Assembly (NCBI GenBank): GCA_021292105.1
Contig: CM037866.1
Span: forward strand, 7,597,163 to 7,661,162
DNA from: Anadara kagoshimensis
Lineage: Eukaryota; Mollusca; Bivalvia; Arcoida; Arcidae
Direction of reading: 5' to 3'
Length of the DNA stretch: 64,000 nucleotides
Part shown: piece after piece, positions 21,155 to 31,779 of the stretch
Position numbering within the stretch: the stretch's first letter is position 1
How the letters are laid out: each line of letters starts with the position of its first letter
Translations under genes and position numbers: made by a program
Notes under the pieces: generated by a model
Databases searched by the model: none
What the model was told of the DNA's origin: nothing
Seen by the model: the letters and a program-made list of their open reading frames with translations, nothing else

Positions 21155-21786
21155 GAAGAGAGGAGTATGTGCTAATGTTTGAAACTGTGATTATGACTTC
21201 ATGTAATAAAACATGGTGGAACCATAATATTTACAAAAAACTAAAAAATAAAAAATAAAAATAAAAAAAATAAATAATACATCACAAAATAATGAAATTG
21301 AAAACAAGGCAAATTTTACTTGAGATGCATGTAATGCAATATTTATTGCATTTCCGTTTTTTGAAATTTTCTAATTTGTTTTGTAACAAATCCAAATGTT
21401 ACTCAACACAAGCATGCATCATTCCCACACACAAATCAAATAAGAACTTCAACATCTGACTCCGTGTTTACATGTGGTTTTTAAGACCGATTTAATTCTG
21501 GGACTTTTTGCAATTCGTCAATCCTCCGAAATATCGAAACTTGGTGTAAATTTCTGTTTGTGATTCCTGGAAATTGTTTATATTTTTTATATCTGTCATT
21601 TCGGGGTTTCTATGTCGTGTGGTTTGTTTCAATTTACGCTCAGAATTAAATCTAATTGCTGGATGAGTTAACGAGAGGCACCCATAGTGTAAATACGAAC
21701 ACGTTTGTCTAACAGTTATATGACTAACCGAGATTAAAAAGAAACTGTTTTGAAATCTGAAGGATTTGATGAGAAATACAGCATGT

Positions 21787-21788
<2 letters not shown>
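21155..21788. other. Unique AT-rich region
   Basis: Contains an A/AT-rich stretch (21236-21285). Nothing else recognised. Confidence 0.5.

Positions 21789-21841
<53 letters not shown>
21789..21841 (+). repeat. (CT)n microsatellite
   Basis: About 26 CT units ending three bases before the SINE-2 head at 21844. Confidence 0.95.
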
Positions 21842-21843
<2 letters not shown>

Positions 21844-21845
<2 letters not shown>

Positions 21846-22178
21846 CCACTGCGGTAGCTCAGTTGGTAGAGTGCTCGCTCCGTAAGTTGGAGGTCGTGGG
21901 TTCGAACCCCGGTCGTATCTGACCCAAGACTTAAAAGTGGGTAGTGACTTTTCTTTCGCCAAGCACTCGGCATTACGAAATTAAAGTCACGGTTCTTTCG
22001 GATGGGAACTTAAATAAATAAGAGGTCCCATGTCTTGGTAGGCTTGGCACGATAAAGAACCATGTTGTATAATGCCATCAGCGCAACGCACAGGCAAAAT
22101 TTCTGCACCTTCGCCTATAGCTGGCGACGTCTCGATATAAATGAAATATTCTTGACTGGGACGGTAAACACAATTACT
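21844..22178 (+). mobile_element. Full-length SINE-2 between two (CT)n arrays
   Basis: Complete head (AACCACTGCGGTAGCTCAGT), B box GGTTCGAACCCCGGTC, and full body. The tail ATTACTCTCTCT continues directly into (CT)n. CT arrays on both sides suggest insertion into a CT tract or growth of the tail. Confidence 0.9.
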
Positions 22179-22201
22179 CTCTCTCTCTCTCTCTCTCTCT
22201 C
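22177..22201 (+). repeat. (CT)n tail of SINE-2
   Basis: Short CT array contiguous with the SINE tail. Confidence 0.9.
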
Positions 22202-22239
22202 TGTAAAAGAGAGGAGAGACCTTACTACACATTGCCCGA

Positions 22240-22345
22240 CCACAAGTGTGAAGGTCAAAATCACTTGCACTTCACCTATAGCTAGTAATGTCCCGATATA
22301 AGTGTTAATATCTTCACTGGAACCAAAACCCTAATTAAATTAACA
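22240..22345 (+). mobile_element. SINE-2 tail fragment
   Basis: CTTCACCTATAGCTAGTAAT, CCCGATATAAGTG and TCTTCACTGGAAC match the SINE-2 3' part. It lies immediately downstream of the full copy. Confidence 0.6.
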
Positions 22346-22459
22346 AACATTTGGAGTTTTTACTAACAAAGCGAAAAAAGCGCATGGCATATCTTCCCCT
22401 CCTAAATGGTCAGCCCTATACAAGTTTAGCTGTCATGATAATGTTAACATGACAAAAAG

Positions 22460-22749
22460 TTGAGTTGAGTAATAGTGTTTCACGTCCCAGTGAAGAATAT
22501 TTCACTTATATCGAGACGTCGCCAGCTATATGCTAAAGTGCAGGAATGTTGCCGTGCGTTGCGCTGATGGCATTATACAGCAGGGTTCATTAGAGTGTCA
22601 ACCCCACCGTGACACGGAACCTCGTTTATTTTAAGTTCCCATCCGAAAAAAAACGTGACTTTCATTCGTAATGCCGAGTGTTTGGCGAAAGAACAGGCAC
22701 TACCTACTTTCAAGTCTTGGATCAGACCCGGCCAGGTTTAGAACCCTAG
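22460..22749 (-). mobile_element. SINE-2 copy, head truncated
   Basis: Minus-strand tail GAGTTGAGTAATAGTGTTTC, and body through CAAGTCTTGGATCAGACCCG. It stops inside the B-box region (CAGGTTTAGAACCC), so the tRNA-like 5' half is missing. Confidence 0.85.
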
Positions 22750-23137
22750 CGTGTCAAAGAGTGCGGATAATTCAAAAAGTAAAATTGTACACAGAATCTT
22801 GGTTCTTATATATCTCTCAGACCTACAAATATCAAAGATTGTTTTCTGAAATTCTGAAGAAATTACAAATTTTGAAAGAAAAATCAAATTGTTTCGTTAA
22901 ATCAAAAAGTGCACATGACATGCAGATGAGTGCATACGGTGCATAAAAACGGCAACAAAATCCGGTTTCAACAGTCATAACGTCAATCATACAGCCCATC
23001 GATGAATAACTCGTAATACGGAATTTAACCCTATAGATTTCCTCTGACAAGCGAACAATGATTAAAAGAAAACAGTACAGAATAAAGCCAGTCAGTTTAT
23101 AAGAGTACAGGAATCCTAAACGTTTCCTAATACAATA
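22750..23137. other. Unique region
   Basis: Nothing recognised apart from a GTGCACATGACA word at 22911 that might be one decayed MITE-4 end. Confidence 0.4.
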
Positions 23138-23381
23138 AAGACCTGTCTAAAGTTTGACACTGAAAAAGCGAAAAAAGGAGTCAAAGGTCTGCTTCCAAGT
23201 TGATCAGATATCGGAAATTAGCTTGTATATATAATGACATAAAAGCTGATATACAGTGATGGAAATGCTGCAAAAAAGGTAGATAACAGCTGCCAAAAAG
23301 CTGTCACGATATAGCCTAGATGGGCAGCCGATTTGGCACTAATTCGTTAGCATAATGTAAACTTTTGACAGGCCCGTACTG
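23138..23381 (+). mobile_element. MITE-1 copy, 244 bp
   Basis: Left end AAGACCTGTCTAAAGTTTGA, right end GTAAACTTTTGACAGGCCCG with TACTG, flanked by TA on both sides (23136-23137, 23382-23383). The pre-terminal GATTTGGCACTAATTCGTTA is typical. Confidence 0.8.
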
Positions 23382-23383
23382 TA

Positions 23384-24088
23384 CTTTTAATGTTGCATTT
23401 TGCTTGACTTCTTCTTGCAATCACATCAAAAGATTTACAAAGCAACTCATTTACTGTTGTGAACTGGTGTTGAATAGTGATGGTTTTTCATCTCCTGACT
23501 TGAGAGGTGAAAATGTGTCGATCAAAGATTAAACGGAGCAAAAACTAATTTCACGGTAATTTGACGTAAAAACTTAAGGGAATGTGGTAATTTTGAAGTG
23601 TTTAAACCATTAGCAGGAATGCATCATTAGAATATAGTAAAATACTCGTTCTTCACCCTATGAATAAACAAATAAAAACGCAAATCACGGGTTTATTTAT
23701 TTTGAAAATAAACGCCTTATTTTTTCAGCGATCATTCTACAACAATCATCAAAATCATCCATCAAAAACGAAGTAAAAATTCGCAAGATATATCATTTCG
23801 ACTCAAAAAGAGCTTTTAAACGCTTTTCAGCTCATTATTAAACTTCATTTATTCAACCTTTCAAGTGATCCAGATCTACATCCGGCGTGTTGTTTTATAT
23901 TCAAGAATTTCAGTAAATATAAAAACAAAAACGAACACATGTGGCGTTTAATTATGGCTGTTTAGATTTGATAACAAATGCATTTTCAGTGTCAAAAATA
24001 TTAACTACCTTAGACATGAGATATGCGATTTCTTAGATGAAGGATATTGCAAGCATCGGCTTAGTATTAGTTTCTATGCAAAACTATT
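23384..24088. other. Unique AT-rich region
   Basis: No gene or repeat recognised. Confidence 0.5.
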
Positions 24089-24360
24089 TTGGATATATTT
24101 GACGTCCTCTAAATTCATGTTCCTTTCAATTCCAATTTTGATTACAGAGGCGGCGGGAGTAGCTAGCTAGACAGGAGGTGGTCACCTTTCATGAGCAATA
24201 AGCCTTACTTCCCTAAAGTGCACGCGTACTTAAGTGGTTTTTCACTGTAGTTGAAATAAGAATAAGAAAGTTCACGTGTTTTACCTAATTTTCAAGTTTT
24301 CAAAACTTTTACTTTGCTGTTGGAATGGTGATTTTGACATGAACTGTTTTGTTTGTTTTC
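24089..24360 (-). repeat. Repeat-F, near full length
   Basis: The minus-strand copy runs from GGATATATTTGACGTCC through GAGGCGGCGGGAGTAGCTAG and TTTTACTTTGCTGTTGGAAT to TGACATGAACTG. It faces the plus-strand copy at 24578, forming a divergent pair around a CGCG-rich spacer. Confidence 0.8.
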
Positions 24361-24424
24361 GATAGATATATGGATATGACTTCTGTATTGAAACTTTTGC
24401 CTTAACATCCTTATTAATAATGTG

Positions 24425-24525
24425 ATAAAGTTGCTTTTCGCTACTGTAGATCGGAAATTGTTCGCGTTCGTTTTATTTTCGCGTAAATTCGCAAGAGTAA
24501 CAAGACGCGAAAATAAGACTCTCGT
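24425..24525. mobile_element. MITE-3-like fragment
   Basis: CTACTGTAGATCGGAAATTG and CGTTTTATTTTCGCGTAAAT resemble MITE-3 end and interior words. The inverted CGCGAAAATAAGACTC lies on the other side. Confidence 0.45.
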
Positions 24526-24577
24526 CAAATCTTTTTTTATACATAATTCATTTGCTTTTGCAATTACTCATCATCTA

Positions 24578-24800
24578 ATCAAAAACAAACATACTAATCC
24601 ATGTCTGAATCACAATCCAGAAGCAAAGTAAAAACTTTGGAACTGACAAGCTAGGTTAGACACGTGAACTGCCACCAGGGAATTGAGGCCGGGTGTTCCG
24701 GAAGGGTAAGCACTTCCTGTTTAGCTAAATACACCCGCCACGTGTGTAATCAAAATTGTGTGAAAGGAACATGGAACTATGAGACGTCAAATATATCCAA
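24578..24800 (+). repeat. Repeat-F, near full length
   Basis: From AAAAACAAACATACTAATCC through TGACAAGCTAGGTTAGACAC, GTAAGCACTTCCTGTTTAGC and CACGTGTGTAATCAAAATTG to GAACATGGAACTATGAGACG with TCAAATATATCC. It has no open frame: the TAG in AAGCTAGGTTAG is shared in similar form by sister copies. Confidence 0.85.
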
Positions 24801-24934
24801 ATATATCTAATGTAATAAAATAAAAGTACGAGAATATCTTAAAACAAGAGGCCCATGGGCCTTATACGCTCACCTGATAACTAATGGCTAGCTGATAGAT
24901 TTAAAGAAAACATAAATACTAAACCCCAATGAAT

Positions 24935-26910
24935 TTTTTCTTTACATCAAAATGATCATTGCATCAATATCTACAACATTCTAATATACATGCCTATACA
25001 AAACTTTTATAGTTTTCAAGATAATTAACCATTTCAGTATTGTTTTCGCATCTGTGACCTTGACCTTTGAACCCATGACCTTTTTCTATACGTCAAAATG
25101 ATCATTGTATCAATACCTACAACATTCTAATATACATGCCTATACAAAAAGTTTATAGTTTTCGAGATAATTAACCATTTCGGTATTGATTCGCATCTGT
25201 GACCTTGACCTTTGAACCCATGACCTTTTTCTATACATCAAAATGATTGTTGTATCAATACCTACAACATTCTAATATACATGCCTATACAAAAAGTTTA
25301 TAGTTTTCGAGATAATTAACCATTTCGGTATTGTCTCGCATCTGTGACCTTGACCTTTGAACCCATGACCTTTTTCTATACATCAAAATGATCGTTGTAT
25401 CAATACCTACAACATTCTAATATACATGCCTATACAAAAAGTTTATAGTTTTCGAGATAATTAAACATTTCCGTATTGTTTCGCATCTGTGACCTTGACC
25501 TTTGAACCCATGACCTCTTTCTGTACATCAAAATGATCGTTGTATCAATACCTACAGCATTCTAATATACATGCCTATACAAAAAGTTTATAGTTTTCGA
25601 GATAATTAAACATTTCAGTATTGTTTCGCATCTGTGACCTTGACCTTTGAACCCATGACCTTTTTCTATATATCAAAATGATCGTTGTATCAATACCTAC
25701 AACATTCTAATATACATGCCTATACAAAAAGTTTATAGTTTTCGAGATAATTAACCATTTCGGTATTGTCTCGCATCTGTGACCTTGACCTTTGAACCCA
25801 TGACCTTTTTCTATACATCAAAATGATCGTTGTATCAATACCTACAACATTCTAATATACATGCCTATACAAAAAGTTTATAGTTTTCGAGATAATTAAA
25901 CATTTCCGTATTGTTTCGCATCTGTGACCTTGACCTTTGAACCCATGACCTCTTTCTGTACATCAAAATGATCGTTGTATCAATACCTACAGCATTCTAA
26001 TATACATGCCTATACAAAAAGTTTATAGTTTTCGAGATAATTAACATTTCCGTATTGTTTCGCATCTGTGACCTTGACCTTTGAACCCATGACCTTTTTC
26101 TATATATCAAAATGATCGTTGTATCAATACCTACAGCATTCTAATATACATGCCTATACAAAAAGTTTATAGTTTTCGAGATAATTAACCATTTCGGTAT
26201 TTTCTCGCATCTGTGACCTTGACCTTTGAACCCATGACCTTTTTCTATACATCAAAATGATCGTTGTATCAATACCTACAACATTCTAATATACATGCCT
26301 ATACAAAAAGTTTATAGTTTTCGAGATAATTAAACATTTCCGTATTGTTTCGCATCTGTGACCTTGACCTTTGAACCCATGACCTCTTTCTGTACATCAA
26401 AATGATCGTTGTATCAATACCTACAGCATTCTAATATACATGCCTATACAAAAAGTTTATAGTTTTCGAGATAATTAAACATTTCCGTATTGTTTCGCAT
26501 CTGTGACCTTGACCTTTGAACCCATGACCTCTTTCTGTACATCAAATGATCGTTGTATCAATACCTACAGCATTCTAATATACATGCCTATACAAAAAGT
26601 TTATAGTTTTCGAGATAATTAAACATTTCCGTATTGTTTCGCATCTGTGACCTTGACCTTTGAACCCATGACCTTTTTCTATATATCAAAATGATCGTTG
26701 TATCAATACCTACAACATTCTAATATACATGCCTATACAAAAAGTTTATAGTTTTTCGAGATAAGTAACCATTTTGGTATTGTATTACATCTGTGACCTT
26801 GACCTTTGAACCCATGACCTTTTTCTATACACCAAAATGATTGTTGTATCAATACCTACAACATTCTAATATACATGCCTATACAAAAGTTTATAGTTTT
26901 CGAGATAATA
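24935..26910 (+). repeat. 145-bp tandem array, 13 units
   Basis: The invariant box TGACCTTGACCTTTGAACCC starts at 25055, 25200, 25345, 25490, 25635, 25780, 25925, 26069, 26214, 26359, 26504, 26648 and 26794. The period is therefore 144-146 bp. Each unit also has TATCAATACCTACA(A/G)CATTC and AGTTTATAGTTTTCGAGATA. Diagnostic variants recur every third unit, indicating a three-unit higher-order repeat. Confidence 0.95.
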
Positions 26911-27250
26911 ATTATAATCAGAGGTAAAAAAATTAGGTCACGACCTTCACAATTGACCTTGACCTCAATTTGAAGATACTAACAAGAAGATGTCAAAACT
27001 GAAAACCCCATGTCATTATCTGGCCAAATAGTCAAGTTATAACAATTTGAAGCTATTTTACGATTTTTTTCAAAATTAAACGCAAAAACGCGTAACCTAT
27101 TTTTTGTCCCAATTTCACAAAATGAACAAACTATAGGCTAAAGACCCTAGAGAAGCCAAATATCACATCAGATTTTTTCTCTAATCAATACTTTCGGAGA
27201 AGAAGATTTTTTAAGATTTTTGCACCCCTAGGTCCACCTTGACCTAGTTA

Positions 27251-27264
27251 TGGTAGCCATGGCA
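27251..27264 (+). promoter_or_regulatory. RFX X-box-like motif inside the element
   Basis: GTAGCCATGGCAAC differs from the palindromic RFX consensus GTTGCCATGGCAAC at one position. Function in this place is not shown; it travels with the transposable element. Confidence 0.4.
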
Positions 27265-27344
27265 ACACCACGAACAAATTTGAATTGCACCGACCAAGAC
27301 ATGCATCTGACCCAAGTCTCGTTGAAATCTGCCCAGTGGTTCGT

Positions 27345-27370
<26 letters not shown>

Positions 27371-27406
<36 letters not shown>

Positions 27407-27408
27407 CA
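27371..27408 (+). repeat. (GAC)n microsatellite
   Basis: Near-pure trinucleotide run shortly before the element's 3' hairpin. Confidence 0.9.
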
Positions 27409-27418
27409 GACAACGGAC

Positions 27419-27450
<32 letters not shown>

Positions 27451-27469
27451 TGGCTCAGGTGAGCTAAAA

Positions 27470-28080
27470 ATGAATCTCGATTCTCGCGATATAATAACTG
27501 ACGCCAAAAATTTTACGATTCCAGTATCAATCTTTCATTACAGAAACCAACTCAAATAAAACCTTTAACAAGTTGCCAGATAATTTCTGTTAAAAGTCGT
27601 ACTTATATGTAACAACAGCCAATGCATTAAAAAATAAAAAAATAAAAAATAAAAAAAAAAAACCTATGACTATGAAAGGGTACATGATTAACGACAAAAT
27701 GGTGTAAAGTGGATTGAACATACACTAAATGTTTATCCTTTTGTCTTGCTTGAAACCTGTATAATATATATACATGCATTTTTTTTCGAAATAAAACAAG
27801 GCTTATTTTAATCATGTTATGTTTATTGGTCACTGGTTGTAAAATAAGGGGGGTAGTTCAGCCCCCCCCCCCCCCAAAAAGTACTCGTCACTTGAATATT
27901 TCGCCAGTTGCCGGCCAAAGCCGGAGAATATTATATCTTGTCTTGTTTGGCTGCTTATAGTTTACTTGTTGTTGCTGACGACATGCTTTCAACTGTAAAT
28001 TCCTTTTCTCTAACAATATACCTATATTAAAATACACAACGAGTAGACTAATTTTGCTTATCTCTGAGTAAATGGGGTTG
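27470..28080. other. AT-rich spacer with homopolymers
   Basis: An A-rich tract lies at 27627-27662 and a run of 14 C at 27862-27875. No gene recognised. Confidence 0.5.
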
Positions 28081-28084
28081 ATAG

Positions 28085-28370
28085 TTTTAAAAACCTCAGT
28101 CAGGATTCTTTCACTTGCATCGGGATGCGTGGTCTGTTCTGGAATGGAGGAGTGGAGTGAAACAATGTTTTAAACCCCAGTTAAGACTATTTCACTGAGT
28201 TCGAGGCGCTCAGTTCTTGAATAGCAGAAGAAACTGGAGTATCCACAGACAACCTTCATCCTTCGACAAGCGAACTGATGAAACTTTCTGATATTTGGAT
28301 CTGCCCTAGTGGATTGGAACCTAAGCGGGAAGAGGAGTTGTCATGTCACCGTAATTGCGTGCTTTCAACC
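28085..28370 (-). mobile_element. SINE-3-like copy, diverged
   Basis: The body words CAGTCAGGATTCTTTCACTT and GAGGCGCTCAGTTCTTGAAT occur with a second CCCAGTTAAGACTATTTCAC. The head is nearly lost (GGATTGGAACCTAAGCG, antisense of a B box). Confidence 0.5.
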
Positions 28371-28889
28371 GTTTGGCAACTGATGTCCCTGTTTGTTTGA
28401 AAGACTATCCCAAATTCATCCAAATTATGCGTTTGTATTTATTGATGCCACATGGTTTTTTAATGTGAAGGCGACTTATGTTAAAGGCATTTCATACATA
28501 ATTCATTTTGTACATGTTCCATTTCGACAACAAAGTTGGCAGTAAAAAGATTACATCACGGGTGTTAAGTAAATTGTTATGTAATAGGCGCGGTTTAACT
28601 AGAAATAAATTGTTACGTAATAGTCGCGGGTTATTCATCGTTATATCATCTTAAATAGGGATAGATATCCCGAGGGCAATGCTTGAAAGTTTGCAGAATG
28701 ATTCTCAATATGATGGCACATTCATCATAATGAAAAATGAGTATTGTAAAAGTGCAACAAACTTATAATTAAGTCAGAAAATTGGAAGATAAAGACTTGA
28801 ACTCAACGGATAATTATTTGGAATATGTTTGCTGTTTGGCATAAAGATGAACTGATTCATTAATCATAATGACTGCATGATAATGTTTA
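28371..28889. other. Unique region
   Basis: A short direct repeat TAATAG(G/T)CGCGG occurs at about 28582 and 28619 with AAATTGTTA(T/C)GTAATAG. No gene. Confidence 0.45.
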
Positions 28890-29735
28890 GCGAAAATAAA
28901 GATAATTAAACAGAGATAAATAAACAAACAAATGGTACAGTTCAATGAAAATAAAGACAACTGAAGATGGATAAATATACAAACAAATGTTACAGTTCAA
29001 TGAAAATAAAGACAACTGAAGATGGATAAATAAAAAACAAATGGTACAGTTCAATGAAAATAAAGACAACTGAAGATGGATAAATATACAAACAAATGGT
29101 ACAGTTCAATGAAAATAAAGACAACTGAAGATGGATAATATACAAACAAATGGTACAGTTCAATGAAAATAAAGACAACTGAAGATGGATAAATATAAAA
29201 ACAAATGGTACAGTTCAATGAAATAAAGACAACTGAAGATGGATAAATATAGAAACAAATGGTACAGTTCAATGAAAATAAAGACAATTGAATATGGATA
29301 AATATACAAACAAATGATAGAGTTAAATGAAAATAAAGACAACTGAAGATGGATAAATATACAAACAAATGGTACAGTTCAATGAAAATAAAGACAACTG
29401 AAGATGGATAAATATACAAACAAATGGTACAATTCAATGAAAATAAAGACAACTGAAGATGGATAAATATACAAACAAATGGTACAGTTAAATGAAAATA
29501 AAGACAACTGAAGATGGATAAATATACAAACAAATGGTACAGTTAAATGAAAATAAAGACAACTGAAGATGGATAAATAAACAAACAAATGGTACAGTTC
29601 AATGAAAAAAAAGACAACTGAAGATGGATAAATATACAAACAAATGGTACAGTTTAATGCAAATAAAGGCAATTGAAGATGGATAAATATACAAGCAAAT
29701 GACACAATTTAATAAAAGAACAAAATAGACAATCA
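28890..29735. repeat. 55-bp minisatellite, about 15 units
   Basis: The unit contains TACAGTTCAATGAAAATAAA, GACAACTGAAGATGGATAAA and TATACAAACAAATGG. Units differ by a few bases or single-base deletions. One further unit lies beyond a MITE at 29946-30020, so the array continued before that insertion. All minus-strand reading frames of the unit lack stops, which explains the long minus-strand frames here (for example 29051-29533). Confidence 0.95.
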
Positions 29736-29741
29736 AATAAG

Positions 29742-29945
29742 GTGCGTCAAGTTTGACCTGAACGTTTGACCTTTAATTTGAATATTCAAACAGCCATATC
29801 CATTGTTTAGTTAGGGGCTGTATAAAGTTGATATTTAAGGATATATGTACCGGGTGTTTAAGGTAGTGCAACATGCTCTCTTACCTATACGGCCTAACCT
29901 AATACTTAAATTAAAGGTCAAACGGCGAGGTCAAACTTGACGTAC
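29742..29945. mobile_element. 204-bp MITE inside the 55-bp array
   Basis: The inverted repeats extend about 45 bp: GTGCGTCAAGTTTGACCTGA at the left and the inverted GTACGTCAAGTTTGACCTCG at the right, both continuing through CGTTTGACCTTTAATTT. Array units resume directly on both sides. The target duplication is unclear. Confidence 0.8.
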
Positions 29946-30019
29946 TATATGGATAAAGAAACAAATACATGATGCAGTTCAATGAAATAAAGACAATTGA
30001 AGACTGATTAATGAAAAAG

Positions 30020-31085
30020 ATTCGCTTCAATAAGTATTCATAAAAATAATGATTGTAAATGGATTTATCTTGGAGGCAAAAATAAACATAGACTGATAAC
30101 AAAGAAACAAAAAAAATCTTCTCAATCCTCCGAGGAATTATGTTGCAAGGAAAGTTAAATAAACAAGCTGATTCGCTTCAATTCACCGCAAAATTGTTTT
30201 TAAAATGGCGCCAATTAAATCGGCATCAGGACAAAGCTTGTTATAAACTAGATTTACACATGTTCTAGTTGATTGGAAACAACTTGGATTAAAAATACCC
30301 GTGACAGCACGTGGTTTTAAATCACATTAACACTCCAAATTGAAACACTCTTCCATGAAAATTGAACAATAAATGACACAACAATGAGATTAACTAAATC
30401 TTGTGCGACATATAATTAAGGGACAAAGCGCGTAAAAAACGAGCAAAATTTTTACACAGTATTCAACATCAAACGGGCTGCAATTACTCCCGGTATTATA
30501 ATTGATATTAGATTCACTCTGAACAAGGACATCAGTCTGGATGGCCATGATGACTGATGCATTGTGGTTGGTTAATTTTGATAAATTACGCTTTAACAAG
30601 ACAGAGATTGGTAATGGAGTGCTCTTGGAACGGGATGCACCGAGTCTAGATTGGAAAGGAAAATGACATGATGCGATGTTTATAATTATATGTTGATAAA
30701 ATCAAAATGAAAGAGGAAATAAAGAGTTTCGAGATTATGATCACGTGACAAAAATAAAAAGTAATGTGATTATGATCACGTGACAAGAGTAAACAAAAGA
30801 AGTTTAATTACTTGACCACGTGACAGTCTGATCTCTTTAATCTTTCTAATTTCAAAACAATTTGGGTTAATCTTTTTAAATCAAATGTACTTCATTATGA
30901 AAAATCGCTTAATTATCTTTTTTGAATACCATTAGTTTGAACGTAAACCAGGGACGCAAAAAAAGTCATTTCAGGTTCCATTTCCTTAAGCCGAAAAAGT
31001 CTTTCTCTCGTTTGCTTTTGTCTAACCGATTCGGAGTGGGGGCAGGGGAGGGGTTGAGACTCAAATGGCAATGGTAATTTACTTT
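30020..31085. other. Unique region with CACGTG cluster
   Basis: No gene recognised. The segment is free of the window's repeat families and contains three CACGTG boxes at 30741-30825 (see that entry). Confidence 0.5.
30735..30830. promoter_or_regulatory. Candidate cis-element: three CACGTG E-boxes
   Basis: TCACGTGACA occurs at 30741-30750 and 30776-30785 and CCACGTGACA at 30816-30825. GTAAACAAAA at 30789, a forkhead-type site, and TTTAATTAC lie between. CACGTGAC is the preferred site of bHLH-zip factors of the MITF/TFE and USF type. Homotypic spacing of 35 and 40 bp suggests a regulatory module or a short tandem duplication. No target gene is visible. Confidence 0.35.
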
Positions 31086-31092
31086 GCTTATA

Positions 31093-31315
31093 CATAACAA
31101 ACACGTGGAAAGGTCAACACTAAGCTATCATAATAGTGCTAAATCAGCAGATCAGGATCATTTCGACCCTTCGTTAGCCATATCTTGTCAGCTTTGTGGC
31201 AGTTGCTATCCAAGTATTTCTGGACAACTTTCCGGCTACCCTTATCTTGATCACTCGGCACTCAAGGCTTAAATAACTTTTTTGCTCTTTGTGAAGCTTT
31301 GAGAAGGTCTGTGTT
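31093..31315 (+). mobile_element. Degenerate MITE-1 copy
   Basis: Left words ACGTGGAAAGGTCAACACTA and AGCTATCA, and right words AAGGCTTAAATAACTTTTTT and GAGAAGGTCTGTGTTGTA, correspond to MITE-1 ends with many changes. Confidence 0.5.
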
Positions 31316-31339
31316 GTAGCCTTGTAGCCAAGCCATACT

Positions 31340-31557
31340 TAGTTAAGTAATGGTGTTTAACGTCCCAGTCAAAAATATGTCATTTATATCGAGAGATTGC
31401 CAGTTATAGACGAAGGTGCAGAAATTTTGCCTGTGCGTTGCGCATTATACAACAGGGTTCATTATCGAACCAAGCCTATCGTGACACGGGACCTCGTTTA
31501 TTTTTAGTTCCCATTCGAAAGAACCGTGACTTTAATTTCGTAATGCCGAGTACTTGA
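31340..31557 (-). mobile_element. SINE-2 tail half
   Basis: The minus-strand copy from the tail (AAGTAATGGTGTTTAACGTC) to CCGAGTACTTG. The head third is missing at a sharp boundary with a LINE remnant. Confidence 0.85.
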
Positions 31558-31584
31558 TAGTTCATTCGTTAACCCATTATTCCT

Positions 31585-31700
31585 TAGACCGTTAATTGCT
31601 GGGATCTTCTACCAGCATCAATAGTCCTGTCGCCACCCCTGGACGTTACTACAGTGCCCGCCCAAAGCAGGTGCTCTCACAACAATACGCGTTTGTTTGT
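31585..31700 (+). pseudogene. LINE ORF2 C-terminal remnant
   Basis: Translation gives RTVNCWDLLPASIVLSPPLD after repairing nothing but a missing 5' part (a stop lies just upstream). This matches the RTxxxWNxLPxxVVxAPSLxxFK segment near the C-terminus of many non-LTR reverse transcriptases. Clade cannot be assigned. Confidence 0.5.
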
Positions 31701-31779
31701 TCTTGCTTTGTTTTGTTCTAGTGACTATACCATTGGCTTACATTTTGTTGTGCTATTGGTTGCGATTGCAGTTGCCAAG

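Larger units (their letters stand above)
24846..27468 (+). mobile_element. Long bivalve-type element with tandem core
   Basis: The 5' end has ACAAGAGGCCCATGGGCC, a 14-bp palindrome, then TACGCTCACCTG. The 3' end has a (GAC)n tract and a 13-bp-stem hairpin GCTCACTTGAGCC/GGCTCAGGTGAGC (27437-27465) followed by TAAAAA. Sequences of this form are widespread in bivalve genomes (my recollection, not checked here). A 3' hairpin without clear target duplication suggests a Helitron-like origin, but this is inference. The core is 13 tandem 145-bp units. After them lie a 3' non-repetitive part and a near-consensus RFX box GTAGCCATGGCAAC near 27251. No coding region. Confidence 0.7.

Noticed and set aside
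24935..26910. CRISPR-like array (regular spacing)
   Set aside because: Units are near-identical along their whole length with no unique spacers, and the context is an animal transposable element.
29051..29533. 160-codon minus-strand frame with periodic peptide
   Set aside because: By-product of the 55-bp minisatellite, whose minus-strand frames all lack stops.
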